This document shows, piece after piece, positions 11,935 to 22,257 of a stretch of DNA of 64,000 nt. Within the stretch, counting starts at the first letter, position 1. Every line of letters begins with the position of its first letter. The notes under the pieces were generated by a model that saw nothing but the letters and a program-made list of their open reading frames with translations, was not told the DNA's origin and made no database searches. The stretch is from Lingula anatina (taxonomy: Eukaryota; Brachiopoda; Lingulata; Lingulida; Lingulidae). The stretch covers positions 98,226-162,225 of the forward strand of contig NW_019775757.1 of NCBI RefSeq assembly GCF_001039355.2. Direction: 5' to 3'. The translations under genes were made by a program, and so were the position numbers.

Positions 11935-12657
11935 ATGCCTCCATCAATAGACCGCAGCAAGGTGATAATTCGCCCAATTTCACCCAACAAAGCTGAACAA
12001 ATGTGGGTCTGGGAGATGGTTATTCGTAATTTAACAAATTATGTCATACCAGGATTGGTAAAGAGAACCCTGGCGCAGCTGCCAGCCGCCGCGATTGCCG
12101 CCCCTGTCCTAGCTTTTCTGTGGTACGTCACGGGAAATGCTATTTTCTCCGTACTGGCAACTGTAATCTTCTGGGTAGTAATTAGTGTGGCCAACTGCTA
12201 CATGGGAATGTGGGGATGGGAGGCATGCTTTCAAGAGGAAAAGGCGAACCTGTACGAATACTACAACAGGCCCAAGTCAAGGTTTTGGGTGGCCGAGCAC
12301 GAAGGGAGAATACTGGGATCTGTGGCCATTGACAGGAAAACTGACCACGTTGCTGAACTTAAAAGAATGGTCCTAGAACCGGATTTTAGAGGGTCTGGAA
12401 TAGCCAGCGATTTGGTTAAAACCGCCGTGGAGTTTTGCAAGGAGAATGGTTACAAGGAGCTTTTCCTGTCGACAACTGAATTCCAGCATAGCGCACGCGC
12501 CCTTTACACCAAATGTGGTTTCAAAGAAACTGATATTATCAAAGATCCTGGAGATTTTTATCTTACAACATTATATGTCCATATTTTTAGAATGACCTTG
12601 ACCGAGGAGAAGATAAAACCATTTGCACATGTTTTTTCTTGGCATAAGCCCAATTAG
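11935..12657 (+). CDS. NAT8-like GNAT N-acetyltransferase, copy B
   Basis: Single coding exon, 240 residues, very close to copy A along its whole length, with the same membrane hairpin and RGSGIA loop. Differences from A are scattered (for example AEHEGR for AENAGR, and FQHSA for FQLSA). The 5' flank is shared with copy C rather than A: a conserved block from about 11774 to the ATG includes CGTGTCGCGCT and CTGGTCTAT. The 3' flank is shared with A. The copies therefore arose by unequal tandem duplication. A TATAAAA at 11901 is too close to the ATG to be a convincing TATA box. Confidence 0.88.
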   Translation: MPPSIDRSKVIIRPISPNKAEQMWVWEMVIRNLTNYVIPGLVKRTLAQLPAAAIAAPVLAFLWYVTGNAIFSVLATVIFWVVISVANCYMGMWGWEACFQEEKANLYEYYNRPKSRFWVAEHEGRILGSVAIDRKTDHVAELKRMVLEPDFRGSGIASDLVKTAVEFCKENGYKELFLSTTEFQHSARALYTKCGFKETDIIKDPGDFYLTTLYVHIFRMTLTEEKIKPFAHVFSWHKPN

Positions 12658-12899
12658 TTAAAATATAATACTCAGTAATTTCTGTTGCTTTCTGTCCCGA
12701 TTTTGTTTAAAACGATAGTCCCTGTTGAACATTGCTTTTTATTTTAATTTAGGACCTGTGCAGCGAATTTATTCTTGATCTCAAAATATTTCGTGCTGAA
12801 CAACACTTTATAGAGGTGTAGGCACAAACTTAAAGAATATAAAGTGAAAATGATATTATGCTTTTCGTTGAATTTCCTAAAATTTGAAGCTAAAGATGC

Positions 12900-13730
12900 T
12901 CAAGACTTTTTTCTTTTGACGTTAATTTCCGCGCGTGTTATGTAAACGCTGTTCCTTTCACAGTCCCTCTAGTTACGTCGTGTGCATAATGACTCTGAGG
13001 CCCTACTGTGAAATGGAGATAAAGAAATTATAGTTTTAGGTGTCACTTTGTATTGTCTTCTAAACAGCGCACTGAGTTTCAGCCTCGTCCCCTCGCGACA
13101 TTCTGACTTAAAGTGAGTTTATGACCTATATCATTTTTACTTATAAAAACAGAAAAATTAAAAAAAGTTAATCTAATAATACTTTTGCATATAGAATGGT
13201 TAGCTAGAAATCATTGGACATTCCCTAGTTCAGGCACTGTAAGGAATATTTAAACAAACGTTTAAAACTATATTTTGAAATTAACATAAACCAATCATGC
13301 ATACTGATAAGCCAATATAACATAAAGTACTCATAACATGAAATATATGAAAATATGTTACCAAGTTGAACAAGTTACCACTGTTACTTTCGGTTGCATA
13401 CCTTTTTTATTTTTTAATTTGGAAATGGAAATAAAATATTCTATGGTACGTAAATCCCTCAGCACTCCTACACGTCTACAAGATGTAATGATTGGCATTT
13501 CAAGCAGTCATTACCTGTCGGAGAGGCAGTTTTCCTTATCATGGGAGAATCAGAATAGACAACAATTGGGAGCATGCATTCGCAAATAACTCTACAGTGC
13601 GTATTACCAACAGTGTATCTCCGACAAGCGTAAGACCACTCAATTGTCCGAGCCCATTTGTTATCCAAATAAGAATGTTGCAAAACTGATCAAGAATAAG
13701 GACTGTACCGCGGACACCTATGAGCTATTT
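12900..13730 (-). pseudogene. Decayed PhyH relic behind acetyltransferase B
   Basis: About 12915-13020 retains the order of blocks seen around the last exon of PhyH copy 2 (TTTTGACGT, CTGTTCCTT, CCTCTAG, TGTGCATAATG). A deletion removes the part next to the acceptor. 13630-13720 corresponds to 10735-10850 behind copy A. It is more eroded than the relic behind A. Confidence 0.5.
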
Positions 13731-14325
13731 GAAACAAAAACTGTGGGAACTGCAGATTCTACTACGACTGGAAAAGAAACTTAATGCATAAGAACAACAC
13801 ACCCATGCAGAAAGTCTAATTATCTTGTAGATTGCCATTTACAAGTAAATTAACAGTGAATTGACTTTCTAAAGACTGTTTACATTGATTTCGGAAATCA
13901 CTGCACTTTTTGTGTTTGTGTGCAAATTTATGCATACTTTTCATTGACATTATCAGAACATTTATTATCTTGTTCTCTAGTATTCAAAAGTTACAGGAAC
14001 ACTGACTTAAACCAGTTAAGATATAAGCTCCAGAAGGATCACACTTTGTAACATTTGTATTTTTGAAAGTTGTCATTCCTCCCCTTTACTCAATTAGTAG
14101 CCTACTTTGTAGAGCATGGTTTTCTTTTATAAAAAAAGAGGAGATGTTGATGATTGTTTTAGTTGAGACTATAATCTCAGCTCATTGTGATGTTTCCCAT
14201 GAGACATCATTCACAATGGTTCTTATGTAAATTTTGTGTAATATTTCGAAACGCCCTGCTAATGTTTCTTACCGTGTCGCGCTGTCTGGTCTATGAAACA
14301 AGGGCCAAGATTAACAAACGGCACA

Positions 14326-15009
14326 ATGCCTCCATCAGTAGACCGCAGCAAGGTGATAATTCGGCCAATTTCCTCCAGGAAAGCAGAACAAATATGGGTT
14401 TGGAAGATGGTTATGCTTAATTTAAACAATATTGTCATACCAGGAATGATAAAATGCGCCATGACGCAGCTGCCGGCTGCCGTGATTGGCGCCCATGTAT
14501 TTGCTTTAATGTGGTACGGCACAGGAAAAGTCGTTTTCTCGGTGCTGGCAACTGTAGTGTTCTTGGTAATAATAATCGTGGTCGACGGCTTCTTTGGTAG
14601 GTGGTGTTGGGAAAATTCCTTTAAGGAGGAAAAGGCGAACCTGTGCGAGTACTACAACAGGCCCAAGTCAAGGTTTTGGGTGGCCGAGAACGCAGGGAGA
14701 ATTTTGGGATCTGTGGCCATTGACAGGAAAACTGACCACGTTGCTGAACTTAAAAGAATGGTCCTAGAACCAGATTGCAGAGGGACTGGAATAGCCAGTG
14801 ATTTGGTAAAAACCGCCGTGGAGTTTTGCAAGGAGAATGGTTACAAGGAACTTTTCCTGTCGACATCTGAATTCCAACATAGCGCACGCGCCCTTTACAC
14901 AAAATGTGGGTTCAAAGAAACTGATATTGTAAAAAACACTACATATTTTTATCTTGCGACAGTTTATATACACTTCTTCAGAATGACATTGTCCGAGGAG
15001 AAAATATAA
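14326..15009 (+). CDS. NAT8-like GNAT N-acetyltransferase, copy C (truncated end)
   Basis: Single coding exon, 227 residues from the conserved MPPSVDRSKV start. An in-frame ATG at 14293 is less likely because copies A and B lack it. Residues of the membrane half (about 20-100) are clearly diverged from A and B, whereas the catalytic half from KANLCEYYNRP onward is nearly identical to them. Within that half the loop reads RGTGIA. The C terminus ends at SEEKI: an AAA codon of A and B is TAA here, removing 13 residues, and the old frame stays open to a TGA beyond. The 5' flank resembles copy B. Downstream lies the intact PhyH 2 in tail-to-tail orientation. Confidence 0.85.
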   Translation: MPPSVDRSKVIIRPISSRKAEQIWVWKMVMLNLNNIVIPGMIKCAMTQLPAAVIGAHVFALMWYGTGKVVFSVLATVVFLVIIIVVDGFFGRWCWENSFKEEKANLCEYYNRPKSRFWVAENAGRILGSVAIDRKTDHVAELKRMVLEPDCRGTGIASDLVKTAVEFCKENGYKELFLSTSEFQHSARALYTKCGFKETDIVKNTTYFYLATVYIHFFRMTLSEEKI

Positions 15010-15585
15010 GCATCCGTTCATGTTTTTGTTGTCATGAAGAGTCATTGAAACTATAAAACCAACCAAAAAAACAAAATCTTCGTTGAACATTGCTTAATGG
15101 GATAAACACTATTCTTATGAGTTTCAAATTACAATATATACATTGCAAACAACACATAGAAATATATATTTTAAAAAAATTGGACTTTACCACCAAAACG
15201 GCTGTTATCTGAATTTTTCTGTGTCTGTGTTTGCCATCGGGCCACGCGGTTCATAGATGTAGGCTACCCTCCGTAATAACAATCGGCTAACATTGAATGT
15301 TGGAAAGTACTTGAAAATCGTCGTTAACCCCAGGGAAATAGGTTTTATGACAATTTTCCAACCTAAGTGAAGGCTTGTTATCCCTTAAATTTCGTTTATA
15401 TTGTGCAACACTAAACACACTCGTAGACACAGATTGACAAAAATAAAACAAAAACTAGTATATTTCTTGTTTAATTTTCAAAGAGTCAGCGGTATTTGAA
15501 GAAACAGACACCAACTATTTTTAATTACGCTCCTGCCTGTCATTTTTGCTTTTGACGTAAATTGTCACAGTGTCATCTAAATGTT
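15010..15585. other. Spacer between acetyltransferase C and PhyH 2
   Basis: Convergent 3' ends. It starts with a short block resembling the 3' flanks of copies A and B (CGTTGAACATTGCTT); otherwise no features are seen. Confidence 0.5.
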
Positions 15586-18500
15586 TTACTGTTCCTTCCC
15601 CTGTTCCTCTAGCTTGGCCATATGCATAGTGGCTTTGGGACCAGCGTGGAACCCTTTCCCTTCCATGGTGGTTATTGTTGAACATTGCTTGATTCTTGAA
15701 TTTGGCACCTAGAAAGGACTTTGTGTGCATCAAATGCCTCTTTTCCGAACACTGTTTTGGAAAAGTCACACGTAAAAATCACTTTAAAGCTCAGAGATTT
15801 CAAAACAAAATACTTAACTGCATTAAATGTGTAAATTATATATATTTAAGGAAGGTATTGCAACACGTTGATAAACGATAAAAGGCAGTTCTTCTGCTAA
15901 AGATAAAGCAAACAACAAGAACCTCTTATCTTATGCCCTACATAGCAGAACCCGAAAAAGCGGTGTCCCTCTCTAAATTGATTTTTTATTCTGAAGCAAA
16001 ATTTCTGCACACGTACCTTAAACAATGGCGTGTAGTTCGGATGATGATGTCTATACACAGGATCGTTTGTCCGCCTGTTGTAACACATCAAGAACGCCCA
16101 GCGTCTGTTGGGACTGTTATTCTGCTCACTGCGGTGAAGTAAATTACAGTGGAAGAACAGTGCGTCCCCCGGGTCAAGCTGGACATATGTCATAGGGCAT
16201 ACCTGCATGAGTTGCTCGACACGTGCTACATCAGCCCCGGCCTGCATACCTTTTTTCACATGGTCAACCCTGCCTGCCAAGTGAGAGCCAGGAAGAATCT
16301 TGGTTGAAAAGGGAAATAAAAGTACTTTTTCAGTCGATAAATACATTTTTTGTTAAGTAGGTATCTAAAAATCTCAAATGTCATGGTGCTACTCCGGTAT
16401 ACATGTATGAATAAAACGCGCACAGTATCCCTGTATGACAGGAATGGTAGTCCTACGAATGGAAGTCCGGGGTCCCATATGATAAGCACAGGTTGAGGTT
16501 TAGCGGAGTATTGGGGATTAGTACGTATATTGGACGAATATCACCTGTACAAAGTAATGGAGAACGGATTACTGATCCTACTTTTCCTGTCACCCGGTAC
16601 CTTTAAGCATCCGTTGGTCTTGTCTGCCCTGTCCACTGCGACCCATACAGTACCCATGTCAGGAAACAGGCAGCCATTCAAATACCAATAACTGAAACAA
16701 TACAAGTGTGATTTTCAACAAAACAGTGCGAAAGTACTTTTTTCACGTGTCGCATATATCCCTGTTTGCCTATTAATTATGCTAAACATACTTACCAACA
16801 AGCGCTTATTTTGGCATTTTATAATAATGTTTATTGTGATGTCACAAACATTCTAAATTAGAGTCTACTAGTAAAATGTTTTGGTGGTTTTGGTTAGGTA
16901 AATCTAATGAACTTTGTTCACACGAGTGGCGGGAGTTTTTCATAAGAGTGCAGTGACAGGTTTGATATTTTTATGGTGCCATGATCATAAAATGATATAA
17001 ATGTACCCTACAACGGGGCTGAAAATGCGCAATGCCTCAACTCATGTCGTAGGCAAAAGTGGTCACCAAAATCACATACAGTATTGCACAACATAGAGGC
17101 AAAGCAACTGTAAAGTGATCCATTTTTCATTATATTAATCAAGTTCGAAACCTGCTTAATTCGGCAGCAAACGCAAAATTATATTAATCAAGTTCGAAAC
17201 CAACTTAAGTATGGCTCAATAATTCTACAGAACGCAAATGCGAATGCAATCAATCCTAACTTATTGTCAAGCAACCAAAAGCCGTTACCCATAATCCTGA
17301 TGCCATATATGGGCACCGCCAGTAAACGGTTCCTTCATTATAACTTTGGAATGGTAGTGATACACTTCGCCGCCCAACAGCTGAAATTATGAAGATGTTT
17401 TACATGTTTTTATTTGCAAATTGTATATTAAGATACTGCAATAATCAATGGCCATGTTGAGTAAAAGTATACGTACATTTATCTCACAATTGGCGTGTTT
17501 TAACAAGAACCGTTCTGTGAAATCATTGTTTTAACTGTGACAAAATTAGCTGACTTTCCGTCACACATTTCCATGATACTATATATATCTATTAAGCAAG
17601 AGTTTTTCATCTCAACACCTTCTCATTTCCCCCCATTTAACTCCTTTGCCTCCAACTTTGCAATGTTACCATGGTTACCTTTTCCATGGTCCCCGCTACT
17701 TTCTCACTCCTTGCTATGATCCCAGTAATGTCGTCTGCTACATAATTCCATAGTGTCGATTTGGCGGCTCTCCCCTCTCCGTCGTCTGCGGCATTGCAGT
17801 GGTCACGAAGCCCCTGGTCTTGCTCCAGTGCAACCCGTAGCTTTGTTATCTCTTCCGTATCCAGGAGCTGTCTGGTAAAGGGAATGTTCGCAGAAATGAA
17901 GAAGGAATTCTAAGAAAAACTAAAATATGTGATATCCTCCCCAATCTTAATACTGGTCAATCTATTTTGGCTTGTAAACTCTAATCATTCACGCGGCTTT
18001 GTAGCCCCATGTATTGGTTAAATTTAAGAACTAGGCCTACTGGACGGGTTCTGGGAGTTGATTAACTCACTCAGTTTATCTGAGTCTTACCTCAAGATGA
18101 TGAAACCGTTCTTGTTGAACTGGTCTTGAACGTCATCTGTAACTGAAAAACTCTCTGTGTATTGATAGCCTGAAATAGTGACACGAAAAATATCTTACAA
18201 TGTCAAATACTATAATTGTGATAGTATCAAGAATAATAATTTTTAAGATGGGTTCCGCTTACTTATTTTTTTCAATGCACACATGTTGAAAAATTGTCAA
18301 ATCATATTCCCATTAATATTTTTGCACTTCTATATAGTTTTTAACATTTGAACATTGATAAACATTAAATCACATCTAATGCTCTCATTTACATAAAGTA
18401 CTAAGTCACTACAGAAAAAAACAAGTGTAAACGTATATACTGTATACGCATAGACGTGAATTATTATTGCTGAATATTCCATGATTTTGGTGTATTGTGA

Positions 18501-19334
18501 TGGCACTTTTGACACATTATTTGTTGTACCAAATTTCAACTCCAGCTGGTTCTTCACTGTATTAGAACACAGTCACCAGTTTATTTAATAAATTCCTGAC
18601 GTCATTACAAAACTAGCGAAAAATCGCTCAGGGGGGGGACTCAATGCATAAACTATGATATTTTTTCAGTTTTAATTCAATACAATGCACTGCAATACAA
18701 GTTTATTATCATTTACTGTTAATAATGAAGTTCAGGACAAACAACGGTTTGGATATTACGTCTTCTCTTTGTTTTTCAATAAAAATATATTAATTAATTC
18801 ATACAGATTATTTTTTTTAATTTTAATTATTTATTTTTATTTATCTATTTATTTTTTGTTGTTGTTGAAAATAACCAATTAACTTGAATATTTTCTAACT
18901 TGCTTTACATGGTAGTGCAAATACAAAAGAAAGGCCAATGTACAATTTCATAGGTTAATGTTCCGCAACCTGACTTCTCAAACAAATAGAAACTTACATA
19001 TACCTGGTGCCATCAGCATACATCTGTCGAAATGTGAAACGGTGACTTGAAAGTAGATGAAAACTACCTTCAAAAACCTTCAGGGTTATACGTCATAATA
19101 ACTATTGAGAATTGACAGGATGCGATATACGGCGGTCGTGAGAGGTTACCTTTTCATAAGCTTATAACCCGTGCATAAAAACTTGCTCAATCTTCACAAT
19201 GTAAGCAACATCCTCCTATCGTCACACCCGCAAAGATATTCTGGCACAAACATTCGTTTTGCAAATACAAAATTGAATGCATTCTATTTATATGCCTACA
19301 TACCAACACCATCTGTTGAATGATCTGCCGCCAT
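15586..19334 (-). CDS. Phytanoyl-CoA dioxygenase (PhyH) family oxygenase, copy 2
   Basis: Seven minus-strand exons close in phase to give 296 residues: 19304-19334 (ATG), 18091-18169, 17679-17871, 17289-17380, 16601-16691, 16017-16298 and 15586-15708 (stop). It is an Fe(II)/2-oxoglutarate dioxygenase: His128-x-Asp130 lies in HIWHQDYG, and His217 with Arg227/228 lies in [20 protein letters not shown] near residue 32 is the usual PhyH start motif. Blocks [20 protein letters not shown] and ILPGSH match animal proteins commonly annotated as L-proline trans-4-hydroxylase-like, but the substrate is not shown. There is no signal peptide, so it is likely cytosolic. It shares its exon map with copy 1, which lacks the clean NGFIIL block. 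Both copies flank the acetyltransferase cluster, suggesting a paired metabolic role. Confidence 0.87.
17129..17201. repeat. Short intronic tandem duplication
   Basis: A 24-base block containing ATTAATCAAGTTCGAAACC occurs twice, at 17129-17152 and 17178-17201, in an intron of PhyH 2. It is not exon-derived. Confidence 0.7.
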
Positions 19335-19496
19335 TTCAACTGCTGTCTATGACGGCTTGGTGTGAGACATTTCACAGCCGCTAATCAGCCGTTAACGTTG
19401 CAAAGCCGGTTGCTACAGTTAAAGATACACACAAAGATTACGCGGTCTTAACATCTCATGTCTTGCTGTATGGTAGCTATTCGGACAGAGACAAGG

Positions 19497-19714
19497 GCTC
19501 TGTTCTCACAACTTTTAGATCGATCTATCACCGCGGGGCGTCTCACTAGATTACCGTCAGATAATCCCCCTTAAGTGTCCGTCCCCGCCTACTACAAGCT
19601 TTAAGGGGTAATTAACTTTCGTGTCCGCCCGGCTGACAGCTATTTAGCGTGAACCCCCAGGGATTTAGGTCGATCCAATGTAGGTCGATCTAATCTATGA
19701 GAATGGGGTGTATG
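19497..19714. mobile_element. Foldback MITE, family 1, copy 1
   Basis: About 218 bp with ends carrying TTAGATCGATCTA and its inverted counterpart TAGGTCGATCTAATC. It lies just upstream of PhyH 2. It is almost identical to copy 3 at 28285-28503, with only about three differences by eye. Confidence 0.8.
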
Positions 19715-20700
19715 TCGGGACTAAAAGAATGAAAATTAGCTAGGGCACTCGCTGTCTTGAATATTGGGATATCCTTTTAGGCTTAGCACTGAATTTGCCC
19801 AACACTCTGTCTCATTTAAAAGTCAATTGCAACCCCCTTTAAAAATGTCCATTTTTATTAGAAACAATGAAAATAGTGTTGTAAAGAACGTAAATTTTCA
19901 ATTGATATTTATGTCTGGAACTCAACAGGGTGTGTAGTAGGTTAGGACTGAAATTTGGTTGGAAATGTCAGAAAATTACGTTGTTATTGTATTGTTGTTG
20001 TTATTATGTTAAAGATTCTACTTTTTGAGTGTTTTATGTTTTGTTGTTGTGTTTTAACAATTATTATTAAAAAAATTGCATGAACGTTTCGCCCCAAAAC
20101 CCTGTGCAGTGTCTCGTTAACTCATCAGCACTGGACAGCACATATCAGCATCATAAACTTACCATTGAGCAGAGAGTATAGCTGTAAATGGTCCGCTTGA
20201 TAAAGGCAAATGCTAAAATTCTGTTTGTTTCAAGTCTGTAAATATCTGGATCATCACACTCAAATGTTCATGACAAAGTGCTGACATCAACACCAGATTC
20301 AAAAACCAAACCCAATGCGGAAGGAAAGCGAATAAGGGCCACAACACAGAAGTCGCAACACAACAACCCACACTAACCTCGCACACACACTCACAACAAA
20401 AAAATCAGAACACAGCGATACACAATAATCTCACAACACAAAGCTCACAGGTGGCGCTGTAAACACAAACACTGTCTGTGTTTACCTGGTTCGTAGAGCA
20501 TACACGACAGTTGGTTAGTGCAAAGGCCAATGTGCTGCATATTATATTATATTATATCTGCAGAGTTGGACCGGCCCAGCTGGCTAGTATGATGTGAGAA
20601 TCTCAATGCACCCTTAATTATTATATAGGACCAAGTGTTGCAAAAAAAAAAAAATAAAATAAAATAAAAAAAAAAACACACCGCGACTTCGCGTTGCTTA
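19715..20700. other. Repeat-rich intergenic DNA
   Basis: No gene seen. 20230-20615 is a diverged copy of 22500-22910 (shared GCTGACATCAACA and GCAGAGTTGGA blocks). A CA-rich tract lies at about 20340-20470. Confidence 0.5.
20230..20615. repeat. Dispersed repeat, copy 1 (pairs with 22500-22910)
   Basis: Shares in the same order a TTGTTT block, AAATGTTCAT, GCTGACATCAACA and, at the far end, GCAGAGTTGGA followed by TAGTATGATG with the segment 22500-22910. The identity of the element is unknown. Confidence 0.6.
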
Positions 20701-20703
20701 TCA

Positions 20704-20806
20704 CACTTGACCACCCTGAGCTTCAGAGATAACTTGACACTAAGCTCTTCACTATAGCCTATCTTCATCGTGTCAAGTTATCTCTGAAGCTCAGGGTGCA
20801 CTTGAC
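20704..20806. mobile_element. 87-bp perfect foldback with 8-bp flanking repeat
   Basis: Arms 20712-20740 and 20770-20798 are exact 29-base inverted repeats around a 29-base spacer. The whole is flanked immediately on both sides by CACTTGAC (20704-20711 and 20799-20806). This is the form of a miniature transposable element with an 8-bp target duplication, the size used by hAT-type transposases. A cloning or assembly foldback is the alternative. Confidence 0.6.
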
Positions 20807-21145
20807 CCATATATGACAGAATTTTCTGCTTAGGTCATGTCTATAGAGTTAGTCGACCGATATACGTTTGAGTCTCGGGGCCTTTATGTACATTGAGGTG
20901 TTATGTAACTCTGCCCAAGCTCAGCATTTTATGTAACTCTACCCTAGCTCAGCATTTTATCTTGCTGGTCAAGCATTTACAAACGCCGGTGTAACGTGAC
21001 AGAGAGCTCCACATGACAGAGGGTCCGGTTCCCATAAATTTGCACAGACCTCGCCCTAGATTTTGCCCCACTTACATCAGGCTAACCCTAACTTATATAA
21101 TAAAATGGAGTGGACTCTCAGACTCTTCACACCGGATTAGGCACA

Positions 21146-21336
21146 TTTTGTCCGCGTCAGCATTTTTTTGCCTTAGCTCAGCATATTTTCTTGCTGATCA
21201 AGCATTTTTCAAGCATGACATTCAAAAAATTTTGTCTGCGTCAGCAATTTTCTGCCTTAGCTCAGCATTTTTTCTTGCTGATCAAGCATTTTTCAAGCAT
21301 GACACGCAAAAAAGTTTGTCCGCGTCAGCATTTTCG
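21146..21336. repeat. 84-bp tandem repeat
   Basis: Two full units (from 21146 and 21230) and a partial third (from 21314) contain GCGTCAGCA, TTAGCTCAGCA and TCAAGCATTTTTCAAGCATG. Degenerate relatives lie at about 20910-20980. The array sits directly upstream of the PC4-like gene. Confidence 0.85.
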
Positions 21337-21363
21337 CCTGTATATATATATACGCGTGAAAGA

Positions 21364-21384
21364 CGCACACACACACACACACAC
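21364..21384. repeat. (CA)n microsatellite
   Basis: About ten CA units, 35 bp before the ATG at 21419. Confidence 0.9.
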
Positions 21385-21418
21385 CTTTACTCGAGCAATT
21401 GTTCACATTGTCAGTGGA

Positions 21419-21976
21419 ATGGCAACGTTCTTACCCTTCGGTGTGTCGTTTTGTGCGACAGTCTGCTACAACAGACAAAATGAACTTTTGGTTGTATTGA
21501 CGGACAGTGCGAGAAACAAGATCCGCTTCAACTCGGAAGAGTGGGGGCAGTTCAAGGGACATGCTGCAGAAATTCAGGAGGCCTTGTCAAAAGATCAAGC
21601 CCTTACAGTCTCGTTCTGCGGCGCCTACACATTGGTATTGGACAAACCCAAGTCCTTAATCAAGATCTGCCACCAGTACTTCGGGCCGGCCACGACCCTT
21701 GAAATGACGTATTTAGACTGGTCAGTTTTTTTCCGCTTGTTTCGGGACATTGACGCAGCTCTAGGCCAAAAGAAAAGCGACACAGGCGACTGCGGATCCG
21801 ATGACACAGCAAGAACAGATGTCAAACGTTTAAGCCATTGCTATCTCCTTATGAGGAAAAAGCGACGACTGCAAAGGATGAGAGATAGCCCACGGAAGTC
21901 AAAAGCAACTCACTTGCTTAGAGCCGATTTGGTCCGTTTCTGTTCACCAGTTTTTGGAACTGGCTATAATATATAG
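21419..21976 (+). CDS. Intronless protein with two PC4-like motifs
   Basis: An open frame of 185 residues from the ATG at 21419. The frame is also open upstream to 21110, but that part is translated tandem repeat and CA microsatellite and so is probably not coding. I do not recognise the whole protein. One segment (KIRFNSEEWGQFKGHAAEIQ, then EALSK) follows the signature of the PC4/SUB1 single-strand DNA-binding domain, whose conserved core is Ile, Asn, Glu, Trp, Lys, then Ile and Ala. A second segment about 65 residues later (LDWSVFFRLFRDIDAAL) repeats the Trp, aromatic and Ile-x-x-Ala-Leu spacing. The C terminus is basic (MRKKRRLQRMRD). The lack of introns and the repeat-dense setting suggest a retrocopy or an element-derived gene. 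No frame damage is seen. Confidence 0.55.
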   Translation: MATFLPFGVSFCATVCYNRQNELLVVLTDSARNKIRFNSEEWGQFKGHAAEIQEALSKDQALTVSFCGAYTLVLDKPKSLIKICHQYFGPATTLEMTYLDWSVFFRLFRDIDAALGQKKSDTGDCGSDDTARTDVKRLSHCYLLMRKKRRLQRMRDSPRKSKATHLLRADLVRFCSPVFGTGYNI

Positions 21977-22047
21977 CTTCGGTGAAGAAAGAAAGCTGCT
22001 AGTGCAAAGTGACATACATTGCTGCCGACTTCGACAAAAGCACCGAA

Positions 22048-22257
22048 GACTTAGGCCGCTTTCTCAACAGCGGACTGACTACCTTTAGTTTGCGCATCAA
22101 ATATGGCTGACCCCCTTTGAATGCTTGTTGCTTAATCCCCGCCAGGATTCTGTTCAGTGTCTATTTGAGAATAAGGCGGCAAGCTTTTAAGTGGGTCGCC
22201 ACATTTATCGGCGGACTAGTTGAACTTCTGTTGTGAATGCAGCCTTAAGGTGACTGA
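22048..22257. mobile_element. Foldback MITE, family 2, copy 2
   Basis: About 210 bp with the same arms as 452-656: CATCAAATATGGCTGACCC on one side and AAGTGGGTCGCCACATTTAT on the other, with outer ends close to TGAATGCAGCC. The arms are more diverged than in copy 1. It lies downstream of the PC4-like gene. Confidence 0.6.

Noticed and set aside
14293-14325. Upstream in-frame ATG of acetyltransferase C (MKQGPRLTNGT extension)
   Set aside because: The equivalent positions in copies A and B are non-coding 5' flank, and all three share MPPxxDRSKV as the first conserved residues.
20547-20768. 73-residue minus-strand open frame
   Set aside because: It overlaps the dispersed repeat and the left foldback arm, with a poly-Phe stretch from an A-run. 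No support.
21110-21418. N-terminal extension of the PC4-like open frame
   Set aside because: It translates the 84-bp tandem repeat and the CA microsatellite. The ATG at 21419 is a more plausible start.
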